Below are positions 37,094 through 45,302 of a stretch of 64,000 nt of DNA, piece by piece. The first letter of the stretch is position 1. Every line of letters begins with the position of its first letter. The notes under the pieces are model-generated. The model was not told the DNA's origin. It searched no databases and saw nothing but the letters and a program-made list of their open reading frames with translations. Made by a program: the position numbers and the translations under genes. This DNA comes from CAWACP01 sp963780655. GTDB taxonomy: Bacteria; Acidobacteriota; Terriglobia; Bryobacterales; Bryobacteraceae. Location: contig CAWACP010000013.1 of NCBI GenBank assembly GCA_963780655.1, positions 62,001 to 126,000 on the forward strand. Direction: 5' to 3'.

Positions 37094-37333
37094 ATGCCCA
37101 ACAATACATGTGAACACTGCGGCGGTTCACAACTCATCAGCGGTCTCACTGTTTCTGCTTCTGGTGGTGGTGGTGACGTACGTCCCGGCCTCCTCTGCAA
37201 AGAGAAAGAGAAAGGCTTTTTCAAATGGTCCGAAAGGGAGAAACGGGAGACCCTTTTTGCTGACCTGTGCACCTCTTGCGGCACTGTAAAACGTTTATAC
37301 GTGAAAGACCCGAAACGTGATTGGGTCGTATAA
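37094..37333 (+). CDS. Small zinc-ribbon protein
   Basis: 79 residues from ATG 37094 (a TTG two codons earlier is less likely). Two Cys pairs, CEHC near the N-terminus and CTSC near residue 61, bracket a Gly-rich and a Lys/Glu-rich segment, and the protein ends VKDPKRDWVV. This fits a single zinc ribbon, perhaps structural or nucleic-acid-binding. It stands alone in a gene-poor, AT-richer patch. Confidence 0.6.
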   Translation: MPNNTCEHCGGSQLISGLTVSASGGGGDVRPGLLCKEKEKGFFKWSEREKRETLFADLCTSCGTVKRLYVKDPKRDWVV

Positions 37334-37595
37334 CTTTCACGGTTTCAAGCGGGACTGTTCCCGGCCCAATGGGCGCAAAGGACCCTTTATCCAACGTGAT
37401 TGTGTTCACTTGGCCGTGTAACGCCATGTCGTCGATGTGGATATCCAAACGCCCCCCGAAGTCCGGTTCTGGGAGATTACTCTCGGCGCTTGCGGCCGCT
37501 AATATTAGCTTCGACGTTCTGGTCCCCATCCGGGAATCTTTCCCCTTATGGGGCACTCGCCGCATTAATTACCAACCTGCAGCGCCGGCCCGTAA
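37334..37595. other. Intergenic, one doubtful minus-strand frame
   Basis: A minus-strand frame (37565 down to 37221) contains a protein-like stretch (GGRLDIHIDDMALHGQV) but continues antisense through the zinc-ribbon gene and has no ribosome site. I do not accept it as a gene, though a decayed one is possible. Confidence 0.35.
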
Positions 37596-38477
37596 CTACA
37601 CCAGCCGCTCGCGCTCTGCGTTGAATTCGCAGCCCAGCAGCGCGATCACCGACAGCAGGTACATCCAGATCAGCAGCACGATGCCCGCGGCGACGCTGCC
37701 GTACAGCACGTTGTAGTTCGCCACGTGCCGCACGTACCAGCCGAATCCGGCGGTGGCGGGCAGCCACAGCGCCGTGGCGAGGATGGCGCCCGGCCACACC
37801 TGCCGTAGCTTCATCGCGCGGTTGGGGCCGAAATAGTAAAGCAGTCCGGTAACGAATATGATCGCGCCAAGCGCCACCACGTAGCGCGCCGCCCGGCTGA
37901 TCACCTCCACTCCGCCGCGCAGTTGTTCGCCCTGCGGGATGAAATGAAGCCGCTGCATGGCCGCGGTCTCGGCCCAGTTGCCGAACAGGATCAGGCCCGA
38001 TGCGCAGACGGCCGGGAGCGCCGCCGCGAAAACCAGCAGGATGGACACGAGGCGCTGCTTCAGGAACGATCTTCCACCCGGCAACTTGTAGGCGGCCTGA
38101 AACCCTTCCATGAGGCTCATCATGGCGCCGGTTGCCGCCCACACCGCCAGCAGCGACACGATGATCAGCAGCCACACCGGCCTTTGCCCGCGCACGGTGA
38201 GGACGAATCGCACCAGATCGCGCGAGCCGGGCGGGACCACTTCAAAAAGGAAGCGCGAGATGACCCCCGTCACCGAGTCGGCCTGCGCCTGGGCCAGGAT
38301 GGCCGCCAGCGACGCCATCGTCGGAAAGAAAGCCAGCAGCGACGAGTACGCCGCGCCCTTGGCGATGCCGAAGCAGCCGTCCTCGAACGCCGCGTTGAGC
38401 GTTCGCCAGAGCAGGTTCATCCACCGGGCCCACCGGCCCGCCTGCACGACGTAAACAGAAGCGGCATCAGAGGCCAT
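37596..38477 (-). CDS. YihY/BrkB-family inner-membrane protein
   Basis: 293 residues with six predicted membrane segments. Family marks: GIAKGAAYSSLLAFFPTMAS (N-terminal helix with the AxAYxxLLxxFP pattern), VWAATGAMMSLMEGFQAAY, KQRLVSILLVFAAALPAV, FVTGLLYYFGPN and NYNVLYGSVAAGIVLLIWMY, the last being the most conserved piece of YihY proteins. Once described as ribonuclease BN, the family has no agreed function; roles in cell-envelope homeostasis or transport are suggested. It lies 27 bases after the ABC-F stop on the same strand and is probably co-transcribed with it. Confidence 0.9.
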   Translation of the reverse strand: MASDAASVYVVQAGRWARWMNLLWRTLNAAFEDGCFGIAKGAAYSSLLAFFPTMASLAAILAQAQADSVTGVISRFLFEVVPPGSRDLVRFVLTVRGQRPVWLLIIVSLLAVWAATGAMMSLMEGFQAAYKLPGGRSFLKQRLVSILLVFAAALPAVCASGLILFGNWAETAAMQRLHFIPQGEQLRGGVEVISRAARYVVALGAIIFVTGLLYYFGPNRAMKLRQVWPGAILATALWLPATAGFGWYVRHVANYNVLYGSVAAGIVLLIWMYLLSVIALLGCEFNAERERLV

Positions 38478-38504
38478 TCGTCATCAGGCTAGTACAGAGC
38501 GGCA

Positions 38505-40307
38505 TCATCCGGCCATACGAGCTTCCAGCTCGGCCCACCGTTCGTACAGCTCATCTACTCGCTTCTGCGCCGATTGCAGCGCTTCATATCGCGCCAGCAT
38601 GGCCGCCGCATCCGAGCTGCCCTCCCTCTTTTGCATTTCCGCTTCGGCGCCGGCGAGCGCCTGCTCCGCTTCGACAATGCGCGCTTCCATCTGCTCCCAC
38701 TCGCGGCTCTCAACGTATGAGAGCTTCTTCTTCGAGGCCGAGGCCGGCGGCCTGGGCTTCTCCTGCCGCGCCGGCTCGCGCTCGCGCCGCCGGGCCGCTT
38801 CCATCTCCTGTTCCCACTGCGCGCACTCGGCATAGACGGCGGCGCCCCCGCGGCCATCGAGGCCGACGATGGTGGTGGAGACGCGGTCGATCAGGTAGCG
38901 GTCGTGCGTAACCAGGACAACGGCGCCCGGGAAGTCGAGCAGGCTGTCCTCCAGAACCTCCAGCGTGGGGATGTCCAGATTATTGGTTGGCTCGTCCAGC
39001 AGGAGCACGTCGGCGGGGTCCAGCATCATCCGCGCAATCAGCACGCGCGCCTGCTCGCCACCGGAAAGACGGCCAACGGGCAGCTCCAACTGATCGTTGC
39101 GGAACAGGAACCGGCTCGCCCATCCGGCAACGTGGATGGGCCGGCCGCGGTACATCACCGAATCGCCGTCGGGCGCCATGGCGCGGCGCAGAGTGGCGTC
39201 GGGATTCTGGCGCTCACGGTTCTGATCGAAATAGACGATCCGGACGGCGTTGGCGCGATCGATCGCGCCGGAATCCGGGTCGCGCTCTCTGGTGAGCAGT
39301 TGCAGCAGCGTGGTCTTGCCGCTGCCGTTCGGCCCCAGCAGGCCGAGCCGCAAGCCCGGCGAGAGCACGAACGAGAGATCGCGAAAGAGCTGCCGGCCAC
39401 CGAGCGTCTTGCTGACCTTCTTCGCCTCGATCAGCCGCTTCGTGCGCCGGTCGGAGCCGGTGAAATCGATCTGCGCGGTGCGCGTGGTGGTGCGCGCATT
39501 CAGATCGCTGAGTTCGCTGATGAGCCGGCCGGCGTTGTCGATGCGCGCTTTCGATTTGCTGGTACGGGCCTTCGCGCCGCGCCGCAGCCACTCGATCTCG
39601 CGCTTCACCGTGTTCTCGAGCGACTCCTGCCGCTTCGCCTGCGCCTCCAGGAACGCCTCCTTCTTCGTCAGAAACTCGCTGTAGTTGCCTTCAACGCGGA
39701 AGAGGCCGCTGGGGTAAGCGCGATCCAGCTCCATCACCACGGTCGCGGTGTTCTCCAGGAAGTAGCGGTCGTGACTGACGGTCAGCGAAGCGAACGGCGA
39801 CGACTCGAGCAGCTTCTCCAGCCACAGGATGCCTTCCAGGTCCAGGTGATTGGTGGGCTCGTCAAGCAGCAGAAGATCCGGGTCCTTCACCAGTTCGAGC
39901 GCGATGGCCAGGCGCTTGCGCCATCCTCCGGAGAGCGTGGAGGCGCCAACCGAAGGGTCGGTGAATCCGGTGCGGCCGAGCGTGCGGCTGATGCGGGAGG
40001 AGCGCTCGAGCGCGCTGAGGTCCTGCTCGAGCGGGATCTCGCCGATCAGTTCACCCACGCTGGCGTCCTGCGGAAAGGTGGACTCCTGCGGGACATACGC
40101 AATCTTCAGCAGCTTGCGCGGCGCGATCACCCCGGCGTCGGGCGGGACGAGACCGGCGACAATCTGAAGCAGCGTCGACTTGCCGGAGCCGTTGGGGCCG
40201 ATCAGCGCGATGCGGTCGCGGTCGAAGATGCCGAAGGAAATATCCTCGAACAGCGCGCGGGAATCCCACGCCTTCGAAACGCCCTGACATCCGAGAAGAA
40301 GACCCAT
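38505..40307 (-). CDS. ABC-F ATPase, Uup-like
   Basis: 600 residues from ATG 40307 (AAGG upstream; a GTG 36 bases earlier is less likely). Two soluble ABC modules: GPNGSGKS (~35) with TLSGGWRKRLAIALEL and LLLLDEPTNHLDLEGI; and GPNGSGKT (~345) with LSGGEQARVLIARMML and LLLDEPTNNLDIPTLE. The linker between them is highly charged and the C-terminus is a coiled coil (VEAEQALAGAEAEMQ, EALQSAQKRVDELYERWAEL), as in Uup. No membrane segments. ABC-F proteins act on the ribosome or DNA; the Uup branch is linked to ribosome assembly and transposon excision. A long hairpin precedes the gene at 40369-40413. Confidence 0.9.
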   Translation of the reverse strand: MGLLLGCQGVSKAWDSRALFEDISFGIFDRDRIALIGPNGSGKSTLLQIVAGLVPPDAGVIAPRKLLKIAYVPQESTFPQDASVGELIGEIPLEQDLSALERSSRISRTLGRTGFTDPSVGASTLSGGWRKRLAIALELVKDPDLLLLDEPTNHLDLEGILWLEKLLESSPFASLTVSHDRYFLENTATVVMELDRAYPSGLFRVEGNYSEFLTKKEAFLEAQAKRQESLENTVKREIEWLRRGAKARTSKSKARIDNAGRLISELSDLNARTTTRTAQIDFTGSDRRTKRLIEAKKVSKTLGGRQLFRDLSFVLSPGLRLGLLGPNGSGKTTLLQLLTRERDPDSGAIDRANAVRIVYFDQNRERQNPDATLRRAMAPDGDSVMYRGRPIHVAGWASRFLFRNDQLELPVGRLSGGEQARVLIARMMLDPADVLLLDEPTNNLDIPTLEVLEDSLLDFPGAVVLVTHDRYLIDRVSTTIVGLDGRGGAAVYAECAQWEQEMEAARRREREPARQEKPRPPASASKKKLSYVESREWEQMEARIVEAEQALAGAEAEMQKREGSSDAAAMLARYEALQSAQKRVDELYERWAELEARMAG

Positions 40308-40368
40308 GCGCCTTATCTGATGATAGTGATTCCGGTGGCGCACGCTTCAGCAAAGGCGACCCGCGAGC

Positions 40369-40413
40369 GCCGCCCACAAAGACCAGTAACGTGGCTGGCG
40401 TTTGTGGGGCGGC
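40369..40413 (-). promoter_or_regulatory. Long hairpin upstream of the ABC-F gene
   Basis: GCCGCCCACAAA (40369-40380) pairs with TTTGTGGGGCGGC (40401-40413) with one bulged base, and the loop can form a smaller CCAG/CTGG stem. It sits 62-106 bases before the ABC-F start. Several ABC-F genes are controlled by leader attenuation, but there is no T-run or obvious leader peptide, so its role is open. Confidence 0.35.
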
Positions 40414-40568
40414 CTTTAGGCTGCGGCAGACTGAGAGCCCGCCCGATCCGGCCCCACCTGAATCAACCACCTACGTCCTGGGTTACCGGAGAGCCGATGC
40501 TGAAAAAGTAACTGCACAGGCCAAAGGCCTATCCGAATGACTATCGGGCGTCCCCGTCCCTGGCACGA

Positions 40569-40602
40569 CGCCTCGCCTGGCCTGTCGAGTAGCGGCGAGG
40601 CG
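40569..40602 (-). terminator. Stem-loop after the TIGR03437 protein gene
   Basis: CGCCTCGCC (40569-40577) and GGCGAGGCG (40594-40602) form a perfect 9-bp stem with a 16-base loop, 22 bases beyond the stop of the minus-strand gene ending at 40625. It has no T-run on that strand. A GC-rich terminator or mRNA-stabilising hairpin. Confidence 0.45.
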
Positions 40603-40624
40603 CCTGCGCCACACAGGAAGTCCG

Positions 40625-42658
40625 CTACCGTTTCACGCTGCCTTTATAGCGCGACTTCGGAGCTCTCATCGCCGGACGCCCGTTCAGCGTCGCCGCCCTC
40701 CGCGATGGCGTGACTTGCAAAGAAGACGTAGAGCTGCCGGCGCCGCTCACCGGAATGAAGGTCTGATTCGTGGCTCCATCCGCGGTTTCCACGTCGAGGT
40801 TCAGATTTCCGGTTGCCGCATCGGCCGGCACGCCCACGTTGAGCTGATAGAGACCCGCGAAGCTCGGCGCCAGTCCGGCGAAATGGACTTGTGAGGATTC
40901 TCCGGCGATGAAGACCTGAACAGCGTTCGACGTGTCCACGGTGCTGTGCGGGCTCGCTGGAGCAGCCTGCCCTGAGGGTACGGCCGGAGTCACGATGCCC
41001 ATCCCGGTGGTGTAAATGGAGATCACCTCGTTGGGCGCCGCCGGATGGTTCGCATCCACGGGCGTGCCGACCGCGTCGTTGTGCCGCATGGCCGCGATGC
41101 CAACGCCGTTCGCTGTCGTGGAGAACACTCCGGGGGAGGTGTAGTTCGTGTATACCGTCACGGCGTTCGACATGACGTTATTGTTGTTGACCTGGAAGGT
41201 AGCATAGGGCACCACCACTTGATTTGCACCTGAACCAGAAACGATCTCGAACGGAACCAGCGCGACGATCACCGAGGAACTCACGTAGAGCAATGGAATC
41301 GGCGTGCCGTTGACGGTCACCCGGACGCCCGCAAGGGTGGTGGGAAGCGACTGGTTCGAGGCCGTAAACGCCGGAGCTTTGACAGGCGTCGAAGACTGGG
41401 CAAGATTCGAGCCGAACAGGGTCACAAACTCGTTCGGTCCCACCGGGTTTGTTATGGGCGCGTAGCTGGCGGCGCTGACAATGCCTAGCGGGTTCAGGAA
41501 TACGCCGCTGCCGGTGTAGTTCTGCGCATGGAGCGCTACTCCCAGCGAATACCAGCTGCCGGACCCCACAAACAGCACTGCCTGCCCGCCCGCGCCGGTA
41601 AAATTCTGATACGAAGAGCCGGTGGGGAAAGTGCCATCCGCGGCGATGGTGTACTGGCTGTCGGTTGTCAGATCGAACGTCGGTCCGTACAGCAGCTCAT
41701 TCAAGCGAAAGTGATAATACGATGTGCCGCTGCCGTTGGCGTTGAACGAGCCATAGAAGCCGTCCAGATCCATGTCGCCGCTCGAATCCGTCTGTGGCTG
41801 CTCCAGCCCGGCCATATAGAAAACGCCGTTCAGGCTGGCGTTTGTCGCGCTGCCCGAAAACGATTTGACGCCGATCTGCAGGTCGAACCCGTCAGGGCTT
41901 CCGGCCATCAGGATATTGCCGTCGGCCGAGAGATACAGATTCTGCGTGCCGCTGATCAGTTGGCCACTGGAGGCCGTGCCGAGGCCGATTGTCCCGGAAC
42001 CGTTGCTGGTAAGCGAATAAGTGACGCCGGACACGTTCTGACTGATTTGCGTGCCGCCAAGACTGGCTCCGGCGCCGGATACGGTCAGCGCTCCGACGTT
42101 CCCTGCGCCGTCGGCCGTCATTGTGAACGAGCCGTCGCGGACCATGGTCACATCTCCGTTCGGAAAATCGATGAACCCAACGCTGTAGCTGCCCTTCAGG
42201 CTCGCGTTGGTCACGCCGGACCCCGCGGGGATGGCCACGAACATGTCGTAATCGACCTCATTGGTCTGCTGGACCGGCTCGGTGGCGCTGCCGACAATGG
42301 CGGATGGCCCGATGGCGCCGATGCCCCCGAATACGGAATTGCCCGCGTCGAGCAGGCTCTGGACCCAAACGAAGCCATTCGCGGCGGCCTGATACGTGCC
42401 GCTGAACTGGCTTGCGGTCGGCTGGCCGCCCTGTGTAAACGTCTGGCCGTTAAACTGATAATTGCCCTGGCCATCGAACGCTATCGTGCCGATAGCGCTC
42501 TGCGCCGTTCCAATGACGCCGTTAGTGGCCACATTGGTGAACAGGATTTCGCGAACGAAATACGTGCCGTTCAGGGTGCCGTTCCCGCTGGCGTCGAAGC
42601 TCTGAGCGAAAAGGGTTGCGCCTGAAAGTAATAAAACAACAGAAAGGGTGTATCTCAC
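40625..42658 (-). CDS. Secreted protein with Solibacter C-terminal domain (TIGR03437)
   Basis: 677 residues. I place the start at GTG 42658, which follows GGAGGAATT and begins a signal peptide (VRYTLSVVLLLSGATLFAQ); a GTG seven codons earlier is the alternative. Residues ~20-400 are beta-rich repeats with the pattern LNGTYFVREI, GTIAFDGQGNYQFNG, SLKGSYSVGFIDFPNGD, suggesting repeated beta-sandwich or propeller-like units. Residues ~410-640 form the TIGR03437 domain (IVSAASYAPITNPVGPNEFV, TLFGSNLAQS, ELYx-type segment VISIYTTGMGIVTPA, LAPSFAGLYQLNVGVP). The Lys/Arg-rich tail is unusual. Secreted; function unknown. Confidence 0.75.
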   Translation of the reverse strand: MRYTLSVVLLLSGATLFAQSFDASGNGTLNGTYFVREILFTNVATNGVIGTAQSAIGTIAFDGQGNYQFNGQTFTQGGQPTASQFSGTYQAAANGFVWVQSLLDAGNSVFGGIGAIGPSAIVGSATEPVQQTNEVDYDMFVAIPAGSGVTNASLKGSYSVGFIDFPNGDVTMVRDGSFTMTADGAGNVGALTVSGAGASLGGTQISQNVSGVTYSLTSNGSGTIGLGTASSGQLISGTQNLYLSADGNILMAGSPDGFDLQIGVKSFSGSATNASLNGVFYMAGLEQPQTDSSGDMDLDGFYGSFNANGSGTSYYHFRLNELLYGPTFDLTTDSQYTIAADGTFPTGSSYQNFTGAGGQAVLFVGSGSWYSLGVALHAQNYTGSGVFLNPLGIVSAASYAPITNPVGPNEFVTLFGSNLAQSSTPVKAPAFTASNQSLPTTLAGVRVTVNGTPIPLLYVSSSVIVALVPFEIVSGSGANQVVVPYATFQVNNNNVMSNAVTVYTNYTSPGVFSTTANGVGIAAMRHNDAVGTPVDANHPAAPNEVISIYTTGMGIVTPAVPSGQAAPASPHSTVDTSNAVQVFIAGESSQVHFAGLAPSFAGLYQLNVGVPADAATGNLNLDVETADGATNQTFIPVSGAGSSTSSLQVTPSRRAATLNGRPAMRAPKSRYKGSVKR

Positions 42659-42835
42659 AATTCCTCCGAGCGGAGCCACGTATCTCTGCGGGCCCCACGG
42701 TTAGCAGGACGAGCGGTGACCGTGAATGGGTGCCCTGATGTTTGATGCCTCGCGCAGGGTTTTGACATCGATGGACGTCCGCTTTAGGAATGGTACTACT
42801 TCAGGAGTGAAGCGCCGGACCCGCGCCCACCCGTG

Positions 42836-44080
42836 CTACCCCAGCGCGCTTCGTACCGCACTCACCAGGACGTCCGGCGTGAATGGCTTACGGAGGACGA
42901 CTCGGGCGCCCAGCCTCGCGGCCGGCCCCAGATAGACACCATCGAATGCGCCGGAAACGGCAATCACCGGCAACAAAGGCCAATCGTTGCGCAGGTGCTT
43001 CAGTAACTCCAGCCCTTCCAGTTCGGGCATGACGAGATCGGTGATAACCAGATCGACGTCCGCGCTCAGAAGCAGGAGCGCCTCTTTCCCGTTTGCGGCG
43101 GATAGCGTCGAGAAGCCCGCGTTATCGAGTGTGCGACAGATCAACTCCGCCACGGCGGCCTCGTCATCCACAACCAGGATAATCGGCCGCGGCGTACCGG
43201 CCGCCTCACTCGCGCATCCTGGCCGGCCCCGAGGAGCAGGATTTTCCGGTTCGGCCGGGGCCCCGGCGAGACGAGGAAAATAGAGCTCAAAGCAAGTCCC
43301 CCACCCTTCCGCGCTAACCACGGCGACGGAGCCTCCGCATTGCCGAAGGAACTGCTCCACGATGGCCAGTCCGAGTCCTGTGCCGCAGCCTTCCTGTTTA
43401 GTGGTAAAGAACGGCTCGAAGACGCGCGCTCGCGTGGCCTCATCAATGCCGGCGCCATTGTCGGTCACCGTCAGCAGGACGTAGTCGCCGGGCGGAAGCG
43501 GCGGCCGGCACTTCGTGAAGGTCGCGTCCAGTTGCAGAGAGGTGGTTGCCAGTTCCAGAGTGCCCCCATTGGGCATCGCGTCGCGCGCGTTGAGCGCGAG
43601 ATTGATGATGGCGCCCTGGACCGAATCCGGGTCGGCGAGTACCATTGGCCCATTCTTCTCGAGCCTCGTCGTGAGTGCGATGTTCCCGGGCAGGAGGCGC
43701 CCCAGCAGGCTGGTAGTTTCAGCCACCACCTCATTGAGACTTGTGGGTGCACAGGGGCGCGTCGCCGTACGGCCTTCATCGAGGAGCGGGCGGACCAGGC
43801 ATGTGGAGCGCTCGCCGGCGTCCCGAATCGACTCCGCGAATCCGCGAAGGCTCTCCGGCAGATCGGCGCACAGCAGCAGGTCGGCGTACCCGTTGATGAT
43901 GGACAACTGGTTATTGAACTCGTGCGCAATACCGACTGCCAGACGCCCGATCACCTCCAACTTCGCGGCGCGTCCGGAACTGTTCATCGCTTCCACATGT
44001 CCCATTCTGGTCCACGGGCGCTCGCAATCGTATCCGAAGTTCTTCGGGGAGTGGTCGTGGAAAGTACTGGCCGGTTTCAT
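42836..44080 (-). CDS. Soluble hybrid histidine kinase with C-terminal receiver
   Basis: 414 residues. No membrane segment and no N-terminal sensor domain. Dimerisation H-box LEVIGRLAVGIAHEFNNQLS (His ~52), N-box INLALNARDAMPNG, G1 TVTDNGAGID, F-box FEPFFTTKQ, G2 GTGLGLAIVEQF, then a receiver (~290-414) with PIILVVDDEAAVAEL, phospho-acceptor Asp in LVITDLVMPELEG and Lys in VVLRKPFTP. This is the layout of kinases that need an input partner. The short lead from ATG 44080 is uncertain; a later Met (~26 or 32) is possible. Divergent from the receiver-only gene at 44164, 83 bases away. Confidence 0.9.
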   Translation of the reverse strand: MKPASTFHDHSPKNFGYDCERPWTRMGHVEAMNSSGRAAKLEVIGRLAVGIAHEFNNQLSIINGYADLLLCADLPESLRGFAESIRDAGERSTCLVRPLLDEGRTATRPCAPTSLNEVVAETTSLLGRLLPGNIALTTRLEKNGPMVLADPDSVQGAIINLALNARDAMPNGGTLELATTSLQLDATFTKCRPPLPPGDYVLLTVTDNGAGIDEATRARVFEPFFTTKQEGCGTGLGLAIVEQFLRQCGGSVAVVSAEGWGTCFELYFPRLAGAPAEPENPAPRGRPGCASEAAGTPRPIILVVDDEAAVAELICRTLDNAGFSTLSAANGKEALLLLSADVDLVITDLVMPELEGLELLKHLRNDWPLLPVIAVSGAFDGVYLGPAARLGARVVLRKPFTPDVLVSAVRSALG

Positions 44081-44163
44081 CGCTCCGGCGGGTTTGTAGT
44101 TCCAGGCCCGTACTTTTACGGATAGCTGTGGCCGCCGGAGCAGGATGTAATTCAGATGTAGTC

Positions 44164-44613
44164 ATGAATGTGTCGAATGGCGGCCGAGACGCGTCAGCGC
44201 ACGAACATCGCCGGTATCGGGTTCTGCTCGCCGACGATCATCTGGACGTCGTGCGAGAACTGCACGGATTGCTTGCGCCCGAGTTCGATGTCGTGCACAC
44301 CGTAAGCGATGGCGCTGAGATGGTCCGGATGGTAGCCGTGCTGCGTCCTGATGCCGTGATCTCCGATTTCCGGATGCCCGGGAAGAACGGAATCGATGCC
44401 GCCCGCGAGATCCTGCAACAAAACATGTGCGGGGCAGTGGTGCTGCTCACCACGTATGATGATGTCCAACTGGTTCGACAGGCGCTGGCTGCCGGGATGC
44501 GCGGATACGTTCTGAAAGTGGACGCGGGCGAAGAACTCATTCCCGCAGTACGGAGCGTCCTTCGCGGAGAAACGTACGTGTCCCGGGGAATCCCGCCTTC
44601 GTGGAGATTGTGA
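44164..44613 (+). CDS. Receiver-only response-regulator-like protein
   Basis: 149 residues from ATG 44164. A NarL-type receiver: YRVLLADDHLDVVRELHGLL, phospho-acceptor Asp in AVISDFRMPGKNG (~66), Thr/Tyr switch in VVLLTTYDD and Lys in RGYVLKVDAGEEL. It ends at SRGIPPSWRL where relatives continue through a linker to a LuxR-type DNA-binding domain of ~65 residues. Either it evolved into a stand-alone receiver or its output domain was deleted; a normal gene follows 53 bases later. It may act as a phosphate sink between the adjacent kinases. Confidence 0.75.
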   Translation: MNVSNGGRDASAHEHRRYRVLLADDHLDVVRELHGLLAPEFDVVHTVSDGAEMVRMVAVLRPDAVISDFRMPGKNGIDAAREILQQNMCGAVVLLTTYDDVQLVRQALAAGMRGYVLKVDAGEELIPAVRSVLRGETYVSRGIPPSWRL

Positions 44614-44666
44614 CAAAAGCGGCAGGCCTCCCCGCGATATGATTGGGGAGAACCTGGAGTTGCCGT

Positions 44667-45299
44667 ATGTCACGGACGAGAGTCCTTTTAGCCGACGATC
44701 ACGCGGTGGTCGCGGAAGGGCTGGAGGCGCTGCTCCAGAGTTCTTTTGAGCTGGTTGCCGTAGTACACGACGGGCGCTCCCTCGTCGACGCCGCTGACAG
44801 GCTTCACCCGGACGTGATCGTCACCGATATTTCCATGCCGCTGCTGAATGGCATCGATGCCATTCGCCAGATTCGGGAGCGCAGGCCCGGCGCCCGGATC
44901 GTCGTTCTCACGATGCATCGCGAAATCGAACTGGCCGTGGACGCGTTCCGCGCCGGGGCCGCTGGTTTCGTTCTGAAGGTCTCGCCGGGGGAGGAGTTGA
45001 TCGCAGCCATTCGCGAGGTTGCTCAGGGCGGAGCGTATGTAACGCCCCTGCTCACCAAAGATCTCATCTCCCTGCTGGTGGAAGCGCGTGAGCAGAGCAG
45101 CCCTTCCCTTACGGCCAGACAACGCGAAGTGCTGCAGTTGATCGCCGAGGGCCGCACCATGAAAGAGGTGGCCGGAGTCCTGAACATCTCGCCGCGGACG
45201 GCTGAGTCGCACAAGTACGAGATCATGCGAATCCTGAACGTCGATACCACGGCAGGCCTCGTCCAGTACGCCATCAAAGCAAAAGTTGTGGGTGAGTGA
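44667..45299 (+). CDS. NarL/LuxR-type response regulator
   Basis: 210 residues from ATG 44667 (GGAG 7 bases upstream). Receiver ~1-120: RVLLADDHAVVAEGLEALLQ, Asp in VIVTDISMPLLNG (~53), IVVLTMHRE, FVLKVSPGEEL. A LuxR-type helix-turn-helix follows at ~145-205: LTARQREVLQLIAEGRTMKE, VAGVLNISPRTAESHKYEIM. It stops 3 bases before the sensor-kinase ATG, so the two form a cognate pair. The receiver resembles that of the preceding receiver-only protein, pointing to duplication. Confidence 0.93.
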   Translation: MSRTRVLLADDHAVVAEGLEALLQSSFELVAVVHDGRSLVDAADRLHPDVIVTDISMPLLNGIDAIRQIRERRPGARIVVLTMHREIELAVDAFRAGAAGFVLKVSPGEELIAAIREVAQGGAYVTPLLTKDLISLLVEAREQSSPSLTARQREVLQLIAEGRTMKEVAGVLNISPRTAESHKYEIMRILNVDTTAGLVQYAIKAKVVGE

Positions 45300-45302
45300 C
45301 GC

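Noticed and set aside
37221..37565. 114-codon minus-strand frame as a gene
   Set aside because: Overlaps the better-supported zinc-ribbon gene in antisense and lacks a ribosome site, despite one protein-like stretch.
38904..40511. 535-codon plus-strand frame
   Set aside because: Exact antisense of the ABC-F gene; low-complexity, no ribosome site.
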